Positions 27,878 through 37,942 are shown, counted from the first letter of the stretch. The stretch is 64,000 bases of DNA from Rhizobium sp. RU20A (GCF_900155885.1 NZ_FTMB01000003.1:186001-250000); one strand, 5' to 3'. Notes: generated by a model not told the origin, from the sequence alone. Translations and numbers: made by a program.

Positions 27878-28507
27878 ATGCTGACCATCGCCATCGACGG
27901 ACCGGCCGCGGCCGGCAAGGGAACACTCTCGCGGAAGATCGCCGAGACCTACGGCTTTCATCACCTCGATACGGGCCTCACCTACCGGGCGACGGCCAAG
28001 GCGCTGCTTGACGCCGGCCTGCCACTCGATGACGAAACCGTGGCGACGGCAGCGGCGGAGCGGGTGGAACTTGCCGGCCTCGACCGCGCCGTGCTGGCGC
28101 GCCACGAGATCGGCGAGGCCGCGTCCAAGATTGCGGTGATGCCGCGCGTTCGCCGGGCGCTGGTCGAGGCGCAGCGCGCCTTTGCCCGGCGCGCGCCCGG
28201 CACCGTGCTCGACGGACGCGACATTGGCACCGTGGTCTGCCCGGATGCGGCCGTGAAGCTCTACGTCACTGCCTCCGCGGAGGTGCGCGCGCGCCGCCGC
28301 TTTGACGAGATCGTCACCGGGGGCGGAACAGCAGTCTATGAGAGCGTTCTCGACGATGTCATCAAGCGCGATGCGCGCGACATGGGCCGTGCCGACAGCC
28401 CGCTGAAACCGGCCAACGACGCGCACTTGCTCGATACGTCGGAAATGAGTATAGAGGCCGCGTTCTCGGCCGCGCGCGCCATCATTGATGCCGCGCTTGG
28501 ACGCTGA
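27878..28507 (+). CDS. cmk: cytidylate kinase
   Basis: A 209-residue nucleoside-monophosphate kinase that makes CDP and dCDP. The P-loop GPAAAGKGT is near residue 8, the substrate-binding region in [11 protein letters not shown], and the conserved [10 protein letters not shown] and FD core in the middle. The ATG at 27878 follows AAAAGGGATCC; the frame extends further upstream but without homology. It forms a pair with rpsA 174 bases downstream. aroA, which often precedes cmk in rhizobia, is not here. Confidence 0.96.
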   Translation: MLTIAIDGPAAAGKGTLSRKIAETYGFHHLDTGLTYRATAKALLDAGLPLDDETVATAAAERVELAGLDRAVLARHEIGEAASKIAVMPRVRRALVEAQRAFARRAPGTVLDGRDIGTVVCPDAAVKLYVTASAEVRARRRFDEIVTGGGTAVYESVLDDVIKRDARDMGRADSPLKPANDAHLLDTSEMSIEAAFSAARAIIDAALGR

Positions 28508-28681
28508 CGGAGCGCTTCGGCCTCCACCTGCATATCTTTAGAATGAAACCGTCCAAGGAGCGCGTCCCCGCGCCGGATTTGCCTTTCCGCCAGACACGGG
28601 GAAAGGTGGACAGCTCCTCAGGACCTGATCAACACCAACCCCCGGCGCCGATGCCGCATGCGGCATCCATCAGGAGTTTCC

Positions 28682-30385
28682 ATGTCTCAAGCCAATCCCA
28701 CCCGCGACGATTTCGCAGCCCTGCTGCAGGAATCCTTCGCCAAGACCGATCTTGCTGAAGGCTATGTCGCCAAGGGCATCATCACGGCCATCGAGAAGGA
28801 CGTCGCCATCGTTGACGTCGGCCTCAAGGTCGAAGGCCGCGTGCCGTTGAAGGAATTCGGCGCCCGTGCCAAGGACGGTTCGCTGAAGGTCGGCGACGAA
28901 GTCGAAGTTTATGTCGAGCGCATCGAAAACGCTCTCGGCGAAGCTGTTCTGTCGCGCGAGAAGGCTCGCCGCGAAGAAAGCTGGATCAAGCTCGAAGCCA
29001 AGTTCGAAGCCGGCGAGCGCGTCGAGGGCGTCATCTTCAACCAGGTCAAGGGTGGCTTCACCGTCGACCTCGACGGCGCCGTGGCCTTCCTGCCGCGTTC
29101 GCAGGTGGACATCCGTCCGATCCGCGACGTCACGCCGCTCATGCACAACCCGCAGCCCTTCGAAATCCTCAAGATGGACAAGCGTCGCGGCAACATCGTC
29201 GTATCGCGCCGTACTGTTCTTGAAGAGTCCCGCGCCGAGCAGCGTTCGGAAATCGTGCAGAACCTCGAAGAAGGCCAGGTTGTTGACGGCGTCGTCAAGA
29301 ACATCACCGATTACGGTGCGTTCGTTGACCTCGGCGGCATCGACGGCCTGCTGCACGTCACCGACATGGCATGGCGCCGCGTCAACCATCCGTCGGAAAT
29401 CCTGAACATCGGCCAGTCGGTCAAGGTTCAGATCATCCGCATCAACCAGGAAACCCACCGCATCTCGCTCGGCATGAAGCAGCTCGAGTCGGATCCGTGG
29501 GATGGCATCGGCACGAAGTACCCGGTCGGCAAGAAGATCTCCGGTACCGTCACGAACATCACCGACTACGGTGCGTTCGTCGAGCTGGAGCCGGGCATCG
29601 AAGGCCTGATCCACATCTCCGAAATGTCCTGGACGAAGAAGAACGTTCACCCCGGCAAGATCCTGTCCACGAGTCAGGAAGTCGACGTGGTCGTTCTCGA
29701 AGTCGATCCGACCAAGCGCCGCATCTCGCTCGGCCTCAAGCAGACGCTTGAGAATCCGTGGCAGGCATTCGCGCACAGCCACCCGGCTGGCACCGAAGTT
29801 GAAGGCGAAGTCAAGAACAAGACCGAATTCGGCCTGTTCATCGGCCTCGACGGCGACGTTGACGGCATGGTTCACCTCTCCGACCTCGACTGGAACCGTC
29901 CGGGCGAACAGGTCATCGAAGAGTACAACAAGGGCGACGTCGTCAAGGCTGTCGTTCTCGATGTGGACGTCGACAAGGAGCGCATCTCGCTCGGCATCAA
30001 GCAGCTCGGCCGCGACGCGGTTGGCGAAGCTGCCGCTTCCGGCGACCTGCGCAAGAACGCCGTCGTTTCGGCTGAAGTCATCGCGGTCAACGATGGCGGC
30101 ATCGAAGTCCGTCTCGTCAACCACGAAGACATGACGTCCTTCATCCGTCGTGGCGACCTGTCGCGCGACCGTGACGAGCAGCGCCCGGAGCGCTTCTCGG
30201 TCGGCCAGACCGTCGATGCCCGCGTCACCAACTTCTCGAAGAAGGATCGCAAGATCCAGCTCTCGATCAAGGCGCTGGAAATTGCCGAAGAAAAGGAAGC
30301 CGTTGCTCAGTTCGGTTCGTCCGACTCGGGCGCTTCGCTCGGCGACATCCTCGGTGCGGCTTTGAAGAACCGCAACAACGACTGA
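28682..30385 (+). CDS. rpsA: 30S ribosomal protein S1
   Basis: A 567-residue protein with six S1 RNA-binding repeats (approximately residues 25-95, 115-180, 195-265, 285-350, 370-440 and 460-525), seen in repeats of G-x-V-x-N-I-T-D-Y-G-A-F-V. It binds mRNA leaders to the 30S subunit. The ATG at 28682 follows CAGGAG. The 174-base leader contains a hairpin (CCTTTCC 28582-28588 / GGAAAGG 28600-28606) that might serve the autoregulation known for S1, but that is inference. A strong terminator follows. Confidence 0.98.
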   Translation: MSQANPTRDDFAALLQESFAKTDLAEGYVAKGIITAIEKDVAIVDVGLKVEGRVPLKEFGARAKDGSLKVGDEVEVYVERIENALGEAVLSREKARREESWIKLEAKFEAGERVEGVIFNQVKGGFTVDLDGAVAFLPRSQVDIRPIRDVTPLMHNPQPFEILKMDKRRGNIVVSRRTVLEESRAEQRSEIVQNLEEGQVVDGVVKNITDYGAFVDLGGIDGLLHVTDMAWRRVNHPSEILNIGQSVKVQIIRINQETHRISLGMKQLESDPWDGIGTKYPVGKKISGTVTNITDYGAFVELEPGIEGLIHISEMSWTKKNVHPGKILSTSQEVDVVVLEVDPTKRRISLGLKQTLENPWQAFAHSHPAGTEVEGEVKNKTEFGLFIGLDGDVDGMVHLSDLDWNRPGEQVIEEYNKGDVVKAVVLDVDVDKERISLGIKQLGRDAVGEAAASGDLRKNAVVSAEVIAVNDGGIEVRLVNHEDMTSFIRRGDLSRDRDEQRPERFSVGQTVDARVTNFSKKDRKIQLSIKALEIAEEKEAVAQFGSSDSGASLGDILGAALKNRNND

Positions 30386-30411
30386 TCGCTCGACATCGTC
30401 GACTGATTGTG

Positions 30412-30446
30412 ATCCGCGGGAGCCTCACGGTTCCCGCGGATTTTTT
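30412..30446 (+). terminator. rho-independent terminator after rpsA
   Basis: A perfect 10-bp stem ATCCGCGGGA (30412-30421) / TCCCGCGGAT (30432-30441) with a 10-base loop, followed by TTTTTT. Confidence 0.92.
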
Positions 30447-30484
30447 CATGCCTCGGCCATGGCACGGGAAAACGACGGCAGTGG

Positions 30485-32299
30485 TCAGACCTGATCGGCA
30501 AGCAGCCGGTAAAGATCATAGGCACGCGGCGCCTCGGCCTCGTCTTCAGTCTCTTCCTCCGGTTCGTCCTCGGACTCACCCCGACTGTCTTGCCTGTCCG
30601 GGTCGCCCGCTCCACCGTCTTCGTCCGTCGCATCGATCGCGCGTGCTGCACCATCTGACGGCTGGGCATCGTCCGTCGGCAACAGCACAGGGACAGCCAC
30701 GGGCATCGGCATCGGTACGAAGGACGGCATCAGTTGCGGACCGGGTCGCGGCATATCCGGCCGGGCCTCGCCGTGAAGTTCATGCCGCCCATCCCCGGCG
30801 CGTGTCGAGCCATCCGGTCGGCGCGCGGCGTCACCGGTGCCGGCATCACTCTCGGCGGATGCGGCGCGCTCCGCCTCGTCCAGCAGTGTCAGATCCCGTT
30901 CCGAAAGGGTTTTGGCTCTCTCGCTTTCTGGCAAAGAAACGCCTTCACCGTCGGCGCTTGGCGCGTCCTCCGCAAGGGCAGGCAGCACGGGAAATGAGTC
31001 GCTCGCCCTTGCCCGTTCGGCGGCACCGCTTTCGCTGACGAAGAGGTCCATCAAACCCGTTTCCGCCAGCATTTCCTCCGTCAGGCTGGTGATCCGATAG
31101 GTGCCGTCAGGCTCGATTGCCGCGCGATCGCTCGGCGCGTCGAACCGGGCAGGCGCATCGCTCCTCTCGGAGGGGCCATGCGACTGGCGCGCCTCTGCGG
31201 CATCATGCCCTTCGCTCTGGCGCAGCGGCCCCTCTGTCCGTGTTGCAGCGGAATCCGGGCGCGGCGAGACGTCGCCGCGAGGCTCGGCTGCGACGGTCCG
31301 CTCCGCAGTCGCATCATTTCCCCGGTGCGGTGCAGGATCGGAATCGGTGGTAGCAAGACGCGATGGGCGGACGGATTCGTCAGTCTGAAACGAGTGGGTT
31401 GCTTTTTGTTCGGCGACGGGTTGCGGCGACTGTCTGCGCGCGACCTCGATCTTGTCGACAGCGTTCAGCGGCTCCTTTGCGATGAAGACGGGCAGGTTTT
31501 CGGCCCCGCGCGGCTGCGGCAGACGCGCCGCCGAGTTGGCTGGCACGGCAATGGCGCGCGGCTGGCGCATGTCGGCAGGCCCTCGCTCTGCGCGCGCACG
31601 GCCTTCCTCTTCCGTCATCGACGCTACGGACGTGCCTGTCTGCTTGCGGCGCGGCTCCGCGATCTGGCTCACCTGGAGGATGGCGGGATCGCTGATCGGC
31701 TTGTTGACCACCAGTGCCTGCAGCATGGCCGGCGTCAGCACAGGTCCTTGCGATGGCAGAATACGACCAGCGGCCATCTGGGCGCCAGCGGTCTGGACGC
31801 CTGCGGTTTGCGCGGTAGCCGGTATGGTTGTTCGCGGCGCAACGGGTTGTACGGCAGGTCTTGCAGCGCGACTGTCAGGCGAGGCGGCCGGCGTCGGAGG
31901 CAGGCCATGGCGCGCCGGTCGGTCTGTCACGTCAGCGGAAGATGCGCGGACTTGCCCGCGTTCGGCCTGTCCGGTGATCGCGGGGAGCATGGCCTCCAGC
32001 GCCGTGGCGATGCGCAGGGTGAAAATGCGCAGTCCTTCATCCGGCTGGCGGGAAACACCGGCCATGGCGGCCAGCGAGACAAGCAGCCGCATGAGATCGG
32101 CGCGGGACAGGGGATATTCGCCTGAGCCATGGCGGGCGAGGGAGTCAAGAAGTCGGCCGATGATCTCGACAGGCCGCTGACCCGGCAAGGAAAGAACAGG
32201 CTGCCCGCGCTCCATGGCGGCGTTCGCCAGGATGTCGTCCTGCGGCGGCAAGCCCGCAGATGTTGCCGGTGCGCTGATCGAGAGCATCTTCACATCCAT
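30485..32299 (-). CDS. large low-complexity protein, unknown function
   Basis: About 604 residues. The N-terminal 130 contain two helical stretches (PVEIIGRLLDSLARHG, LSRADLMRLLVSLAAMAG) and resemble a folded domain. Residues about 130-560 are rich in Ala, Arg, Pro, Ser and Asp and look disordered. The C-terminus is acidic and ends in YDLYRLLADQV. There is no signal peptide. The layout recalls flagellar hook-length (FliK-like) proteins, but no FliK signature or flagellar neighbour is seen. The start is uncertain: no clear ribosome site at 32299 (or at 32287). Confidence 0.6.
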   Translation of the reverse strand: MDVKMLSISAPATSAGLPPQDDILANAAMERGQPVLSLPGQRPVEIIGRLLDSLARHGSGEYPLSRADLMRLLVSLAAMAGVSRQPDEGLRIFTLRIATALEAMLPAITGQAERGQVRASSADVTDRPARHGLPPTPAASPDSRAARPAVQPVAPRTTIPATAQTAGVQTAGAQMAAGRILPSQGPVLTPAMLQALVVNKPISDPAILQVSQIAEPRRKQTGTSVASMTEEEGRARAERGPADMRQPRAIAVPANSAARLPQPRGAENLPVFIAKEPLNAVDKIEVARRQSPQPVAEQKATHSFQTDESVRPSRLATTDSDPAPHRGNDATAERTVAAEPRGDVSPRPDSAATRTEGPLRQSEGHDAAEARQSHGPSERSDAPARFDAPSDRAAIEPDGTYRITSLTEEMLAETGLMDLFVSESGAAERARASDSFPVLPALAEDAPSADGEGVSLPESERAKTLSERDLTLLDEAERAASAESDAGTGDAARRPDGSTRAGDGRHELHGEARPDMPRPGPQLMPSFVPMPMPVAVPVLLPTDDAQPSDGAARAIDATDEDGGAGDPDRQDSRGESEDEPEEETEDEAEAPRAYDLYRLLADQV

Positions 32300-32607
32300 A
32301 CTCGGTGCGGTCAGACCGCACGGCCGTTCATGCACTCCCCCTCGGCGTTGTCCTGTCCGGTTTCCATCGACGTCTTTCATGTGAAGCCGCATCATGCGTG
32401 CGCGCGCCGACATGCTTCTGCCGGATGATTGGGCGGGCGTCCGGTCCGCAGGCAAATGCCGGGCAGGCCGAGCTTCAGCTCCCGTAGAATTGCATCACTT
32501 CGTTGAGGATTTGTTAACGCCTGCATGCGCAGACACCGCTCGCAGTCTCCGCGCAAGCTGGCGTCGCTAGCCTCCGTCACATGGCGCCGAAACGGCGGGA
32601 GGCAGGC

Positions 32608-33984
32608 ATGCAGATCGACAATCCCATCCTCAATACGGACGGCTATAAGTTCAGCCATTTCCTGCAATATCCGCCGGAGACCACTGCCGTGTCCGCCTAT
32701 ATCGAAACGCGCGGCTCCTCCGATCTCACCGATGTCGTGTTCTTCGGGCTGCAGGCCTTTCTCCTCAGCCATATGATGCGCCGCGTGACGCGTGCGGACG
32801 TCGAAGAGGCGGAGGCCGTCGTGACAGCGCAGGGCCAGCCCTTCGACAAGGCCGGCTGGATGCACATCGTGGAGCGCCACAACGGTATCCTGCCACTGGA
32901 GATCTGGGCGCTGCCGGAGGGCACGCGCGTCAGGCGCGGCGTGCCCATGGTGCAGGTCGTCAACACCGACCCGGCCTGCTTCTGGCTACCCGGCTTCATC
33001 GAAACCGCACTGCTGCGGGCGATCTGGTATCCCTCGACCGTCGCGAGCCACGGACGGCGGGTCAAGCAGGCGCTGCGTCCCTACTACGAGAAGACCTGTG
33101 ACAACGCGGAAACGGTTCTGCGCCAAGCGGTCCATGATTTTGGCGCGCGCGGTGTCGCCTCGTTCGAACAGGCGGGGCTAGGAGGCGCGGCCCATCTCAT
33201 CCATTTCGACCGCACCGATACGATGACCGGCATCCTGTTTGCGCAGCGCTACTACGCGGCGGAACTCTCGAACCTCTCCTACCCGGCATCGGAACATTCG
33301 ACGATGATCGCCTGGGGCGGTGATCACGAGGCAGATGCCTATCGCAACATGATCGATCGGTTTGGCTCCGGGACCTACTCGGTCGTCTCCGACAGTTTCG
33401 ATATCAATTTCGCGATCTCCGAGATCTGGGGCAAACAACTCAAGGACAAGGTGCGCGCCGCCGGCGGGCGGCTGATCATCCGACCCGACAGCGGCGATCC
33501 GATCGAGAACCCGACCCATGCGGTGCGCCAGCTCGATTACCATTTCGGATCGCGGCAGAACGGCAAGGGCTACAAACTGCTGGATGACTGCGTGCGCGTG
33601 TTGCAGGGCGACGGTATTTCGCTGAGTGACATCGGCCTCGTTCTGTCGCGTCTCGAAGCCTTCGGCTTTTCGGCGGAGAATGTCATGTTCGGCCTCGGCG
33701 GCAGCCTGCTGCAGAAGCTCAACCGCGACACCTTCTCCTTCGCGATGAAGGCCAATGCCCGCAAAGATGCGAGCGGCCGCTGGCATGAGCTTTTCAAGCG
33801 GCCAGCGACGATGAGCCTGAAAGCCTCCAAGGCCGGCCGGCAGGCCGTGGTGGAGAGTTTCAACGGGCTGGAAGCGGTGCGTCTCGAAGACCTCGGCGCA
33901 CGGCAGAACCGCATGCGGCTCGTTTGGCGCGACGGACAATTGCATGCCCCCGTCACCTTCGCCGAGGTCCGCCAGCGGGCCTCA
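32608..33984 (+). CDS. nadV: nicotinamide phosphoribosyltransferase
   Basis: A 458-residue NAMPT-type enzyme that makes NMN from nicotinamide and PRPP. The start MQIDNPILNTDGYKFSHFLQYP and the blocks HDFGARGVASFEQAGLGG, AWGGDHEADAYRN and RLIIRPDSGDP are those of the NAMPT/NadV group rather than of nicotinate phosphoribosyltransferase. The ATG at 32608 follows GGGAGGCAGGC. In phages and bacteria nadV often pairs with a PRPP synthetase gene; none is adjacent here. A DUF6665-type gene follows. Confidence 0.9.
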
Positions 33985-34074
33985 TGATCCCCCAAGGCAG
34001 CCCTTGCGGCGCCGGCTGCCTTGCGTGCCACGGGCGTCGGCCCCATGTTTCGGGACGGTGCAAGGAGGCTTTCC

Positions 34075-34407
34075 ATGTCGTTTCGCCCACCGCAATCGCT
34101 GCAGCCTGGCAGGGGGCCGGATACCGGTCTTGGCATTCTCGAATACGAGCTGATGTCGGAACGGGCCGATTCGCTTGGCCGACACGGCACCAGGGTAGAG
34201 ACGGCCCTTGCCGCGCTCGCAAAGGGTCTTGATGGAGGCGCGACCGGCTCGTGGCGGGAGGATCTCCTGCAGGCGGCGGCCGACGCCGTCTGGTCCTTCT
34301 TCATCCAGCGGGAAATCTGCGGCCTGCGCAATGGCCGCGATGTGGTGCAGCGCTACGGCATTCCGCCGGAAGTCATGGCGCGGCTCGGCGTGGTGCGAAA
34401 ACGCTGA
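34075..34407 (+). CDS. DUF6665-family small protein
   Basis: A 110-residue soluble protein. The conserved part covers residues about 18-108 (GLGILEYELMSERADSLGR through VWSFFIQREICGLRNG and YGIPPEVMARLGV). It looks helical. The function is unknown to me. The AAGGAGG site upstream is strong and sets the start. It lies 91 bases downstream of nadV on the same strand and is probably cotranscribed. Confidence 0.75.
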   Translation: MSFRPPQSLQPGRGPDTGLGILEYELMSERADSLGRHGTRVETALAALAKGLDGGATGSWREDLLQAAADAVWSFFIQREICGLRNGRDVVQRYGIPPEVMARLGVVRKR

Positions 34408-34551
34408 GCGCAAAACACCTGCCTTATCAGTCCCTTTCCAGCCCAACCATTGACGGGCCTTTTTTGCCTAGGCGTTGCTGAAACGCGATTAGCCGTTACA
34501 CTGCCGTGCTGCAAAATGGCGGCGGGGGCCGTCGATGCTTGAGGGAACATC

Positions 34552-35721
34552 ATGAGTTTTAGCGAAACGACCCACACCTCGTGGTTCACGCGCCTGAAGA
34601 ACGGCGTCGTCGGGATCTTCGTCGGCCTGATCCTCGTCGTCGGCATGATCGTGCTGCTGGCCTGGAATGAAGGGCGCGCGGTGAAGACCTACGAGGCGCT
34701 CATTGAGGGGGCCGGTCTTGTCATTCCCGTGGCGAGTGACGTGATAGACCCTGCACATGAGGGCAAGCTGGTGCATCTGTCGGGAAAGGTTGTCCCGGAC
34801 GGTACGCCAGAAGATCCGGCTTTTTCCGTTTCCGCAACCGGAGCCGCGGGGCTTCGCCGCGATGTCGAAATGTTCCAGTGGGTGGAAGAAAGCCGGAGCG
34901 AGACGAAGAAGACCCTCGGCGGCGGCGAAGAGACCGTCACCACCTACAGCTACAAGAAGGATTGGCAGAGCCGTCCGGTCGATTCCAGCCGCTTCCGCGA
35001 GGCCGAGGGGCACGCCAATCCGCCCATGCCGTTTGAAAGCGACCATTTTTCCGTGCCCTCCGCCCATATCGGTGCCTTCGTGGTGGATGGCGAAACGATC
35101 GCCAATCTCGGCACGACGAAACCGCTGCCGCTCTCGCCGGACATGGTCCGCCAGATCGAGCAGACGATTGCGACGGGCCTGCCTGTCTCGACCGACGGCA
35201 CGACGCTCTTCGTTGCCGAAAACCGCAACGCACCTGCCATCGGCGATCTGCGCATCCGCTTCCAGCGACAGGATGTCAGCGAGGCGAGCCTCGTCGGGGC
35301 CCAGTCCGGAAATGGTATCCGTCCCTACACCACCTCGAATGGCCGCAGCCTGATGCTCGCTGAGGCCGGCATCGTCTCGGCACCCGACATGTTTGCTTCC
35401 GCCGAAAGCGAGAACACCATCATCACATGGCTCGTGCGGTTTGCCGGCCTTGTTGGCCTCTACATCGGCTTTTCGCTGACCCTGTCGATCCTGGGCGTGA
35501 TTGCCGATGTCATTCCCTTCGTCGGATCCATCGTGCGGTTCGGCACGGGTCTCATTGCCTTTGCGCTGACGTTGATCATCGGCCCGACCGTCATTGCGCT
35601 GGCCTGGTTCGCCTATCGGCCGCTCCTTTCGATCGGTCTCATTGCCGGCGGGGCGGCGCTCGCCTTCATCATCATGCGGCTTCGCCGTCCGGCTGCTGCG
35701 CCGGCCGGAAAGCCGGCGTAA
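34552..35721 (+). CDS. TMEM43-family membrane protein
   Basis: A 389-residue protein of the TMEM43/LUMA family, which in animals sits in the nuclear envelope and ER. One helix near the N-terminus (about 23-43) is followed by a large soluble domain (about 50-285) and three or four C-terminal helices (about 300-380). Conserved blocks include NEGRAVKTYEAL and KKDWQSRPVDSSRF. The function in bacteria is not established. A GAGGGAA site precedes the ATG. It starts a run of three membrane genes on the plus strand. Confidence 0.88.
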   Translation: MSFSETTHTSWFTRLKNGVVGIFVGLILVVGMIVLLAWNEGRAVKTYEALIEGAGLVIPVASDVIDPAHEGKLVHLSGKVVPDGTPEDPAFSVSATGAAGLRRDVEMFQWVEESRSETKKTLGGGEETVTTYSYKKDWQSRPVDSSRFREAEGHANPPMPFESDHFSVPSAHIGAFVVDGETIANLGTTKPLPLSPDMVRQIEQTIATGLPVSTDGTTLFVAENRNAPAIGDLRIRFQRQDVSEASLVGAQSGNGIRPYTTSNGRSLMLAEAGIVSAPDMFASAESENTIITWLVRFAGLVGLYIGFSLTLSILGVIADVIPFVGSIVRFGTGLIAFALTLIIGPTVIALAWFAYRPLLSIGLIAGGAALAFIIMRLRRPAAAPAGKPA

Positions 35722-35772
35722 GACCATGAACGATGCCTCAAAACGGCCCCACCGCTGCGGCAGGGGCCATGC

Positions 35773-36579
35773 ATGTTCCTGATCTCCAAACTTGTCTGGC
35801 TGGTCCTTCAGCCGCTGAGCCTCGTCTTCCTGCTGCTCGTCAGCGGATTGATCTTCATGCGTCTCGGCCTTGGCCGCAGCGGGGTCGGCATCATCGTACT
35901 CGCCACGCTCGTTCTCTTCGTTACCCTCTTCACAACGAGCGGGACGGTGGCACTCCAGGCACTGGAAAACCGCTTTCAGCGACAGGCGCCGCTTGCCGCC
36001 GGCGAGCGCTGCATCATCGTGCTCGGCGGCGCTTTTGAGAATGAAGTCATCGCCGCGCGCGGCGGCATCGAGCTCAACCAGGCAGGCGACCGCTTCGTGG
36101 AAACCGTGCTGCTGGCGCGGGAGAATCCGGCCGCACGCATTCTGGTCTCCGGCGGCGACGGCTCCTTCTCGGGGGCCTATCAGGGCGATGCCGCCGTCGC
36201 GCGGGATTTCTTCGGTCGCTTCGGCATCGATCCCAACCGGATCATCGAAGAAGGGACGTCGCGTACGACCTCCGAAAATGCATCCAATACGGTGGAACTC
36301 CTGCGCCGCGAAGGGCTGGATGACTGCCTGCTCGTCACCTCCGCCTTCCACATGCCACGTGCGGTGGGCCTGTTTCGCAAGATGGGCGTCGGCGCGCGGG
36401 CCTGGCCGACCGACTACCGGACGACGGGACGAGCCCGCCTGGGCTTCGATTTCACGCAGCCCTCGCTGAACGCACAGCTCGCGACCACTGCCGCGCGGGA
36501 GTGGGTCGGCCTTCTCGCCTACTATCTCGCCGGCCGCACCCATACGGTGTTCCCGCACCAGGGCGGGCAGACCCCATGA
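35773..36579 (+). CDS. YdcF/ElyC/SanA-type (DUF218) membrane protein
   Basis: A 268-residue inner-membrane protein. Two N-terminal helices (about 10-30 and 36-58) precede a DUF218 domain (about 78-245), seen in RCIIVLGGAFENEVIAARGG, ILVSGGDGS and EEGTSRTTSENASNTVELL. Homologues such as ElyC and SanA act in envelope biogenesis in E. coli. The stop overlaps the start of the following TRIC-like gene by four bases, so the two are coupled. Confidence 0.9.
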   Translation: MFLISKLVWLVLQPLSLVFLLLVSGLIFMRLGLGRSGVGIIVLATLVLFVTLFTTSGTVALQALENRFQRQAPLAAGERCIIVLGGAFENEVIAARGGIELNQAGDRFVETVLLARENPAARILVSGGDGSFSGAYQGDAAVARDFFGRFGIDPNRIIEEGTSRTTSENASNTVELLRREGLDDCLLVTSAFHMPRAVGLFRKMGVGARAWPTDYRTTGRARLGFDFTQPSLNAQLATTAAREWVGLLAYYLAGRTHTVFPHQGGQTP

Positions 36580-37211
36580 CGATCCTCGACTGGCTCGACT
36601 ATGCCGGCGTTGCCGTATTTGCCGCCACCGGCGGGCTTGCGGCAGCGCGAAAGCAGCTCGACATCATCGGCCACATGTTTCTGGCCTCCGTGACCGGGAT
36701 CGGCGGCGGCACGCTGCGCGACCTCGTGCTGGGGGCGACGCCGGTCTTCTGGGTGCGCAACCCCGAATATCTCGTGGTCTCGGCCGCCGTCGGCTTTGCT
36801 GTCTTTTTCGCGGCACGCCTTCTGGAATCGCGCTACCGAGTGCTGGTCTGGCTGGATGCGGTGGGACTCTCGGCCTATTGCGTGATGGGCGCTGCAAAGG
36901 GGTTTGCGGCGACGGGCTCGCTGGCTGTCGCCGTGGTCACGGGCGTGCTCACCGCCACCTTCGGCGGCATCCTGCGCGACATCATCGCAGGCGAACCCTC
37001 CGTGCTGTTGCGGCCGGAAATCTATGTGACCGCGGCGCTGGCCGGCGCCGGCACCTATACGGTGCTGATGGCACTCGGCGCCACGCAGGTGCCGTCCAGC
37101 CTTGCCGGTGTCATCGCCGCCTTCGTCATTCGCGGCGGGGCGCTGCGCTACGGCTGGACGCTGCCAGTCGGCGACCCGCGTCCGCCTCGTGACCCGGATG
37201 ATGTTCTTTAA
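36576..37211 (+). CDS. TRIC-type cation channel / UPF0126 membrane protein
   Basis: A 211-residue inner-membrane protein with about seven helices. The two UPF0126 repeats carry the paired glycine motifs TGIGGGTLRDLVLG (near residue 45) and TATFGGILRDIIAGE (near 131), where bacterial and archaeal TRIC channels line a potassium-selective pore. The ATG (36576) overlaps the upstream stop (ATGA). The C-terminal 20 residues are hydrophilic. It is probably coregulated with the DUF218 gene. Confidence 0.92.
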   Translation: MTILDWLDYAGVAVFAATGGLAAARKQLDIIGHMFLASVTGIGGGTLRDLVLGATPVFWVRNPEYLVVSAAVGFAVFFAARLLESRYRVLVWLDAVGLSAYCVMGAAKGFAATGSLAVAVVTGVLTATFGGILRDIIAGEPSVLLRPEIYVTAALAGAGTYTVLMALGATQVPSSLAGVIAAFVIRGGALRYGWTLPVGDPRPPRDPDDVL

Positions 37212-37257
37212 GGAAGGCCCGAAAAGCTCGCCGGCATTCCGCCAGACGGTGTTGCGC

Positions 37258-37674
37258 TCAGGCCTTGGGGCGCAGACGGATCACCACGTCGACGTGGGCG
37301 ATTTCCATGCCTTCGGGCGGCTCCGGCAGATTGCCGATCTCGATATTGTTGACGGGGATATCGAGGACCTCGGCGCGACCTTCCACGAAGAAGTGGTGAT
37401 GGTCGGAGACGTTCGTATCGAAATAGGTGCGCGCACCTTCAACAGCGAGAACGCGGATCAGACCTGCCTCGGTAAACTGGTGCAGCGTGTTGTAGACCGT
37501 CGCAAGCGACACGGGCACGCCGGCCACCTGGGCTTCCTCGTGCAGTTCCTCGACCGTGAGGTGGCGATCACCCTTGGCGAAGAGAAGATCGGCCAGCGCC
37601 ACGCGCTGCCGCGTCGGCCGCAGGCCGCTCAGCCGCAGACGGTCTTCGACACTTGGAGCGATTTCACAAGTCAT
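37258..37674 (-). CDS. irr: iron response regulator Irr (Fur family)
   Basis: A 138-residue Fur-superfamily repressor. The winged helix (about 8-85) contains GLRPTRQRVALADLLF and VSLATVYNTLHQF. The heme-responsive histidine cluster HHH is at residues 92-94 (SDHHHFFVEG), the mark of Irr in rhizobia. The N-terminal heme regulatory motif of Bradyrhizobium Irr is lacking. Irr represses mbfA under low iron, and the box in front of mbfA in this window matches its site. It is divergent from fabA. Confidence 0.95.
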   Translation of the reverse strand: MTCEIAPSVEDRLRLSGLRPTRQRVALADLLFAKGDRHLTVEELHEEAQVAGVPVSLATVYNTLHQFTEAGLIRVLAVEGARTYFDTNVSDHHHFFVEGRAEVLDIPVNNIEIGNLPEPPEGMEIAHVDVVIRLRPKA

Positions 37675-37942
37675 GACGGCGCAAATGTACCCTTCGGCCC
37701 GGTTGAACGGGCAACCCTGACGACCGATATAACTTTTGCAGCATGCGCTTTCAATAGCGACACATCCACCCGGCCGGGCAAAGGCCGCATTTGTGGGGTC
37801 TTGAGGCATTGACCCCTAGCCGTTGACGCGACCATCATGTATGCGACGGCGTTGATGAAGACGGTGGGACGCGAACGGGAATACATCCGGCCGCGTTCGA
37901 ACACCGCGTAACGACAAGCAGAAAGCGGGGAAATACCGGCCC

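Noticed and set aside
37675-37809. GCPF motif resembling a heme regulatory motif in frame upstream of irr
   Set aside because: It lies before the conserved start MTCEIAPSVEDRLR, in a stretch without homology and without a ribosome site, so it is probably not translated.
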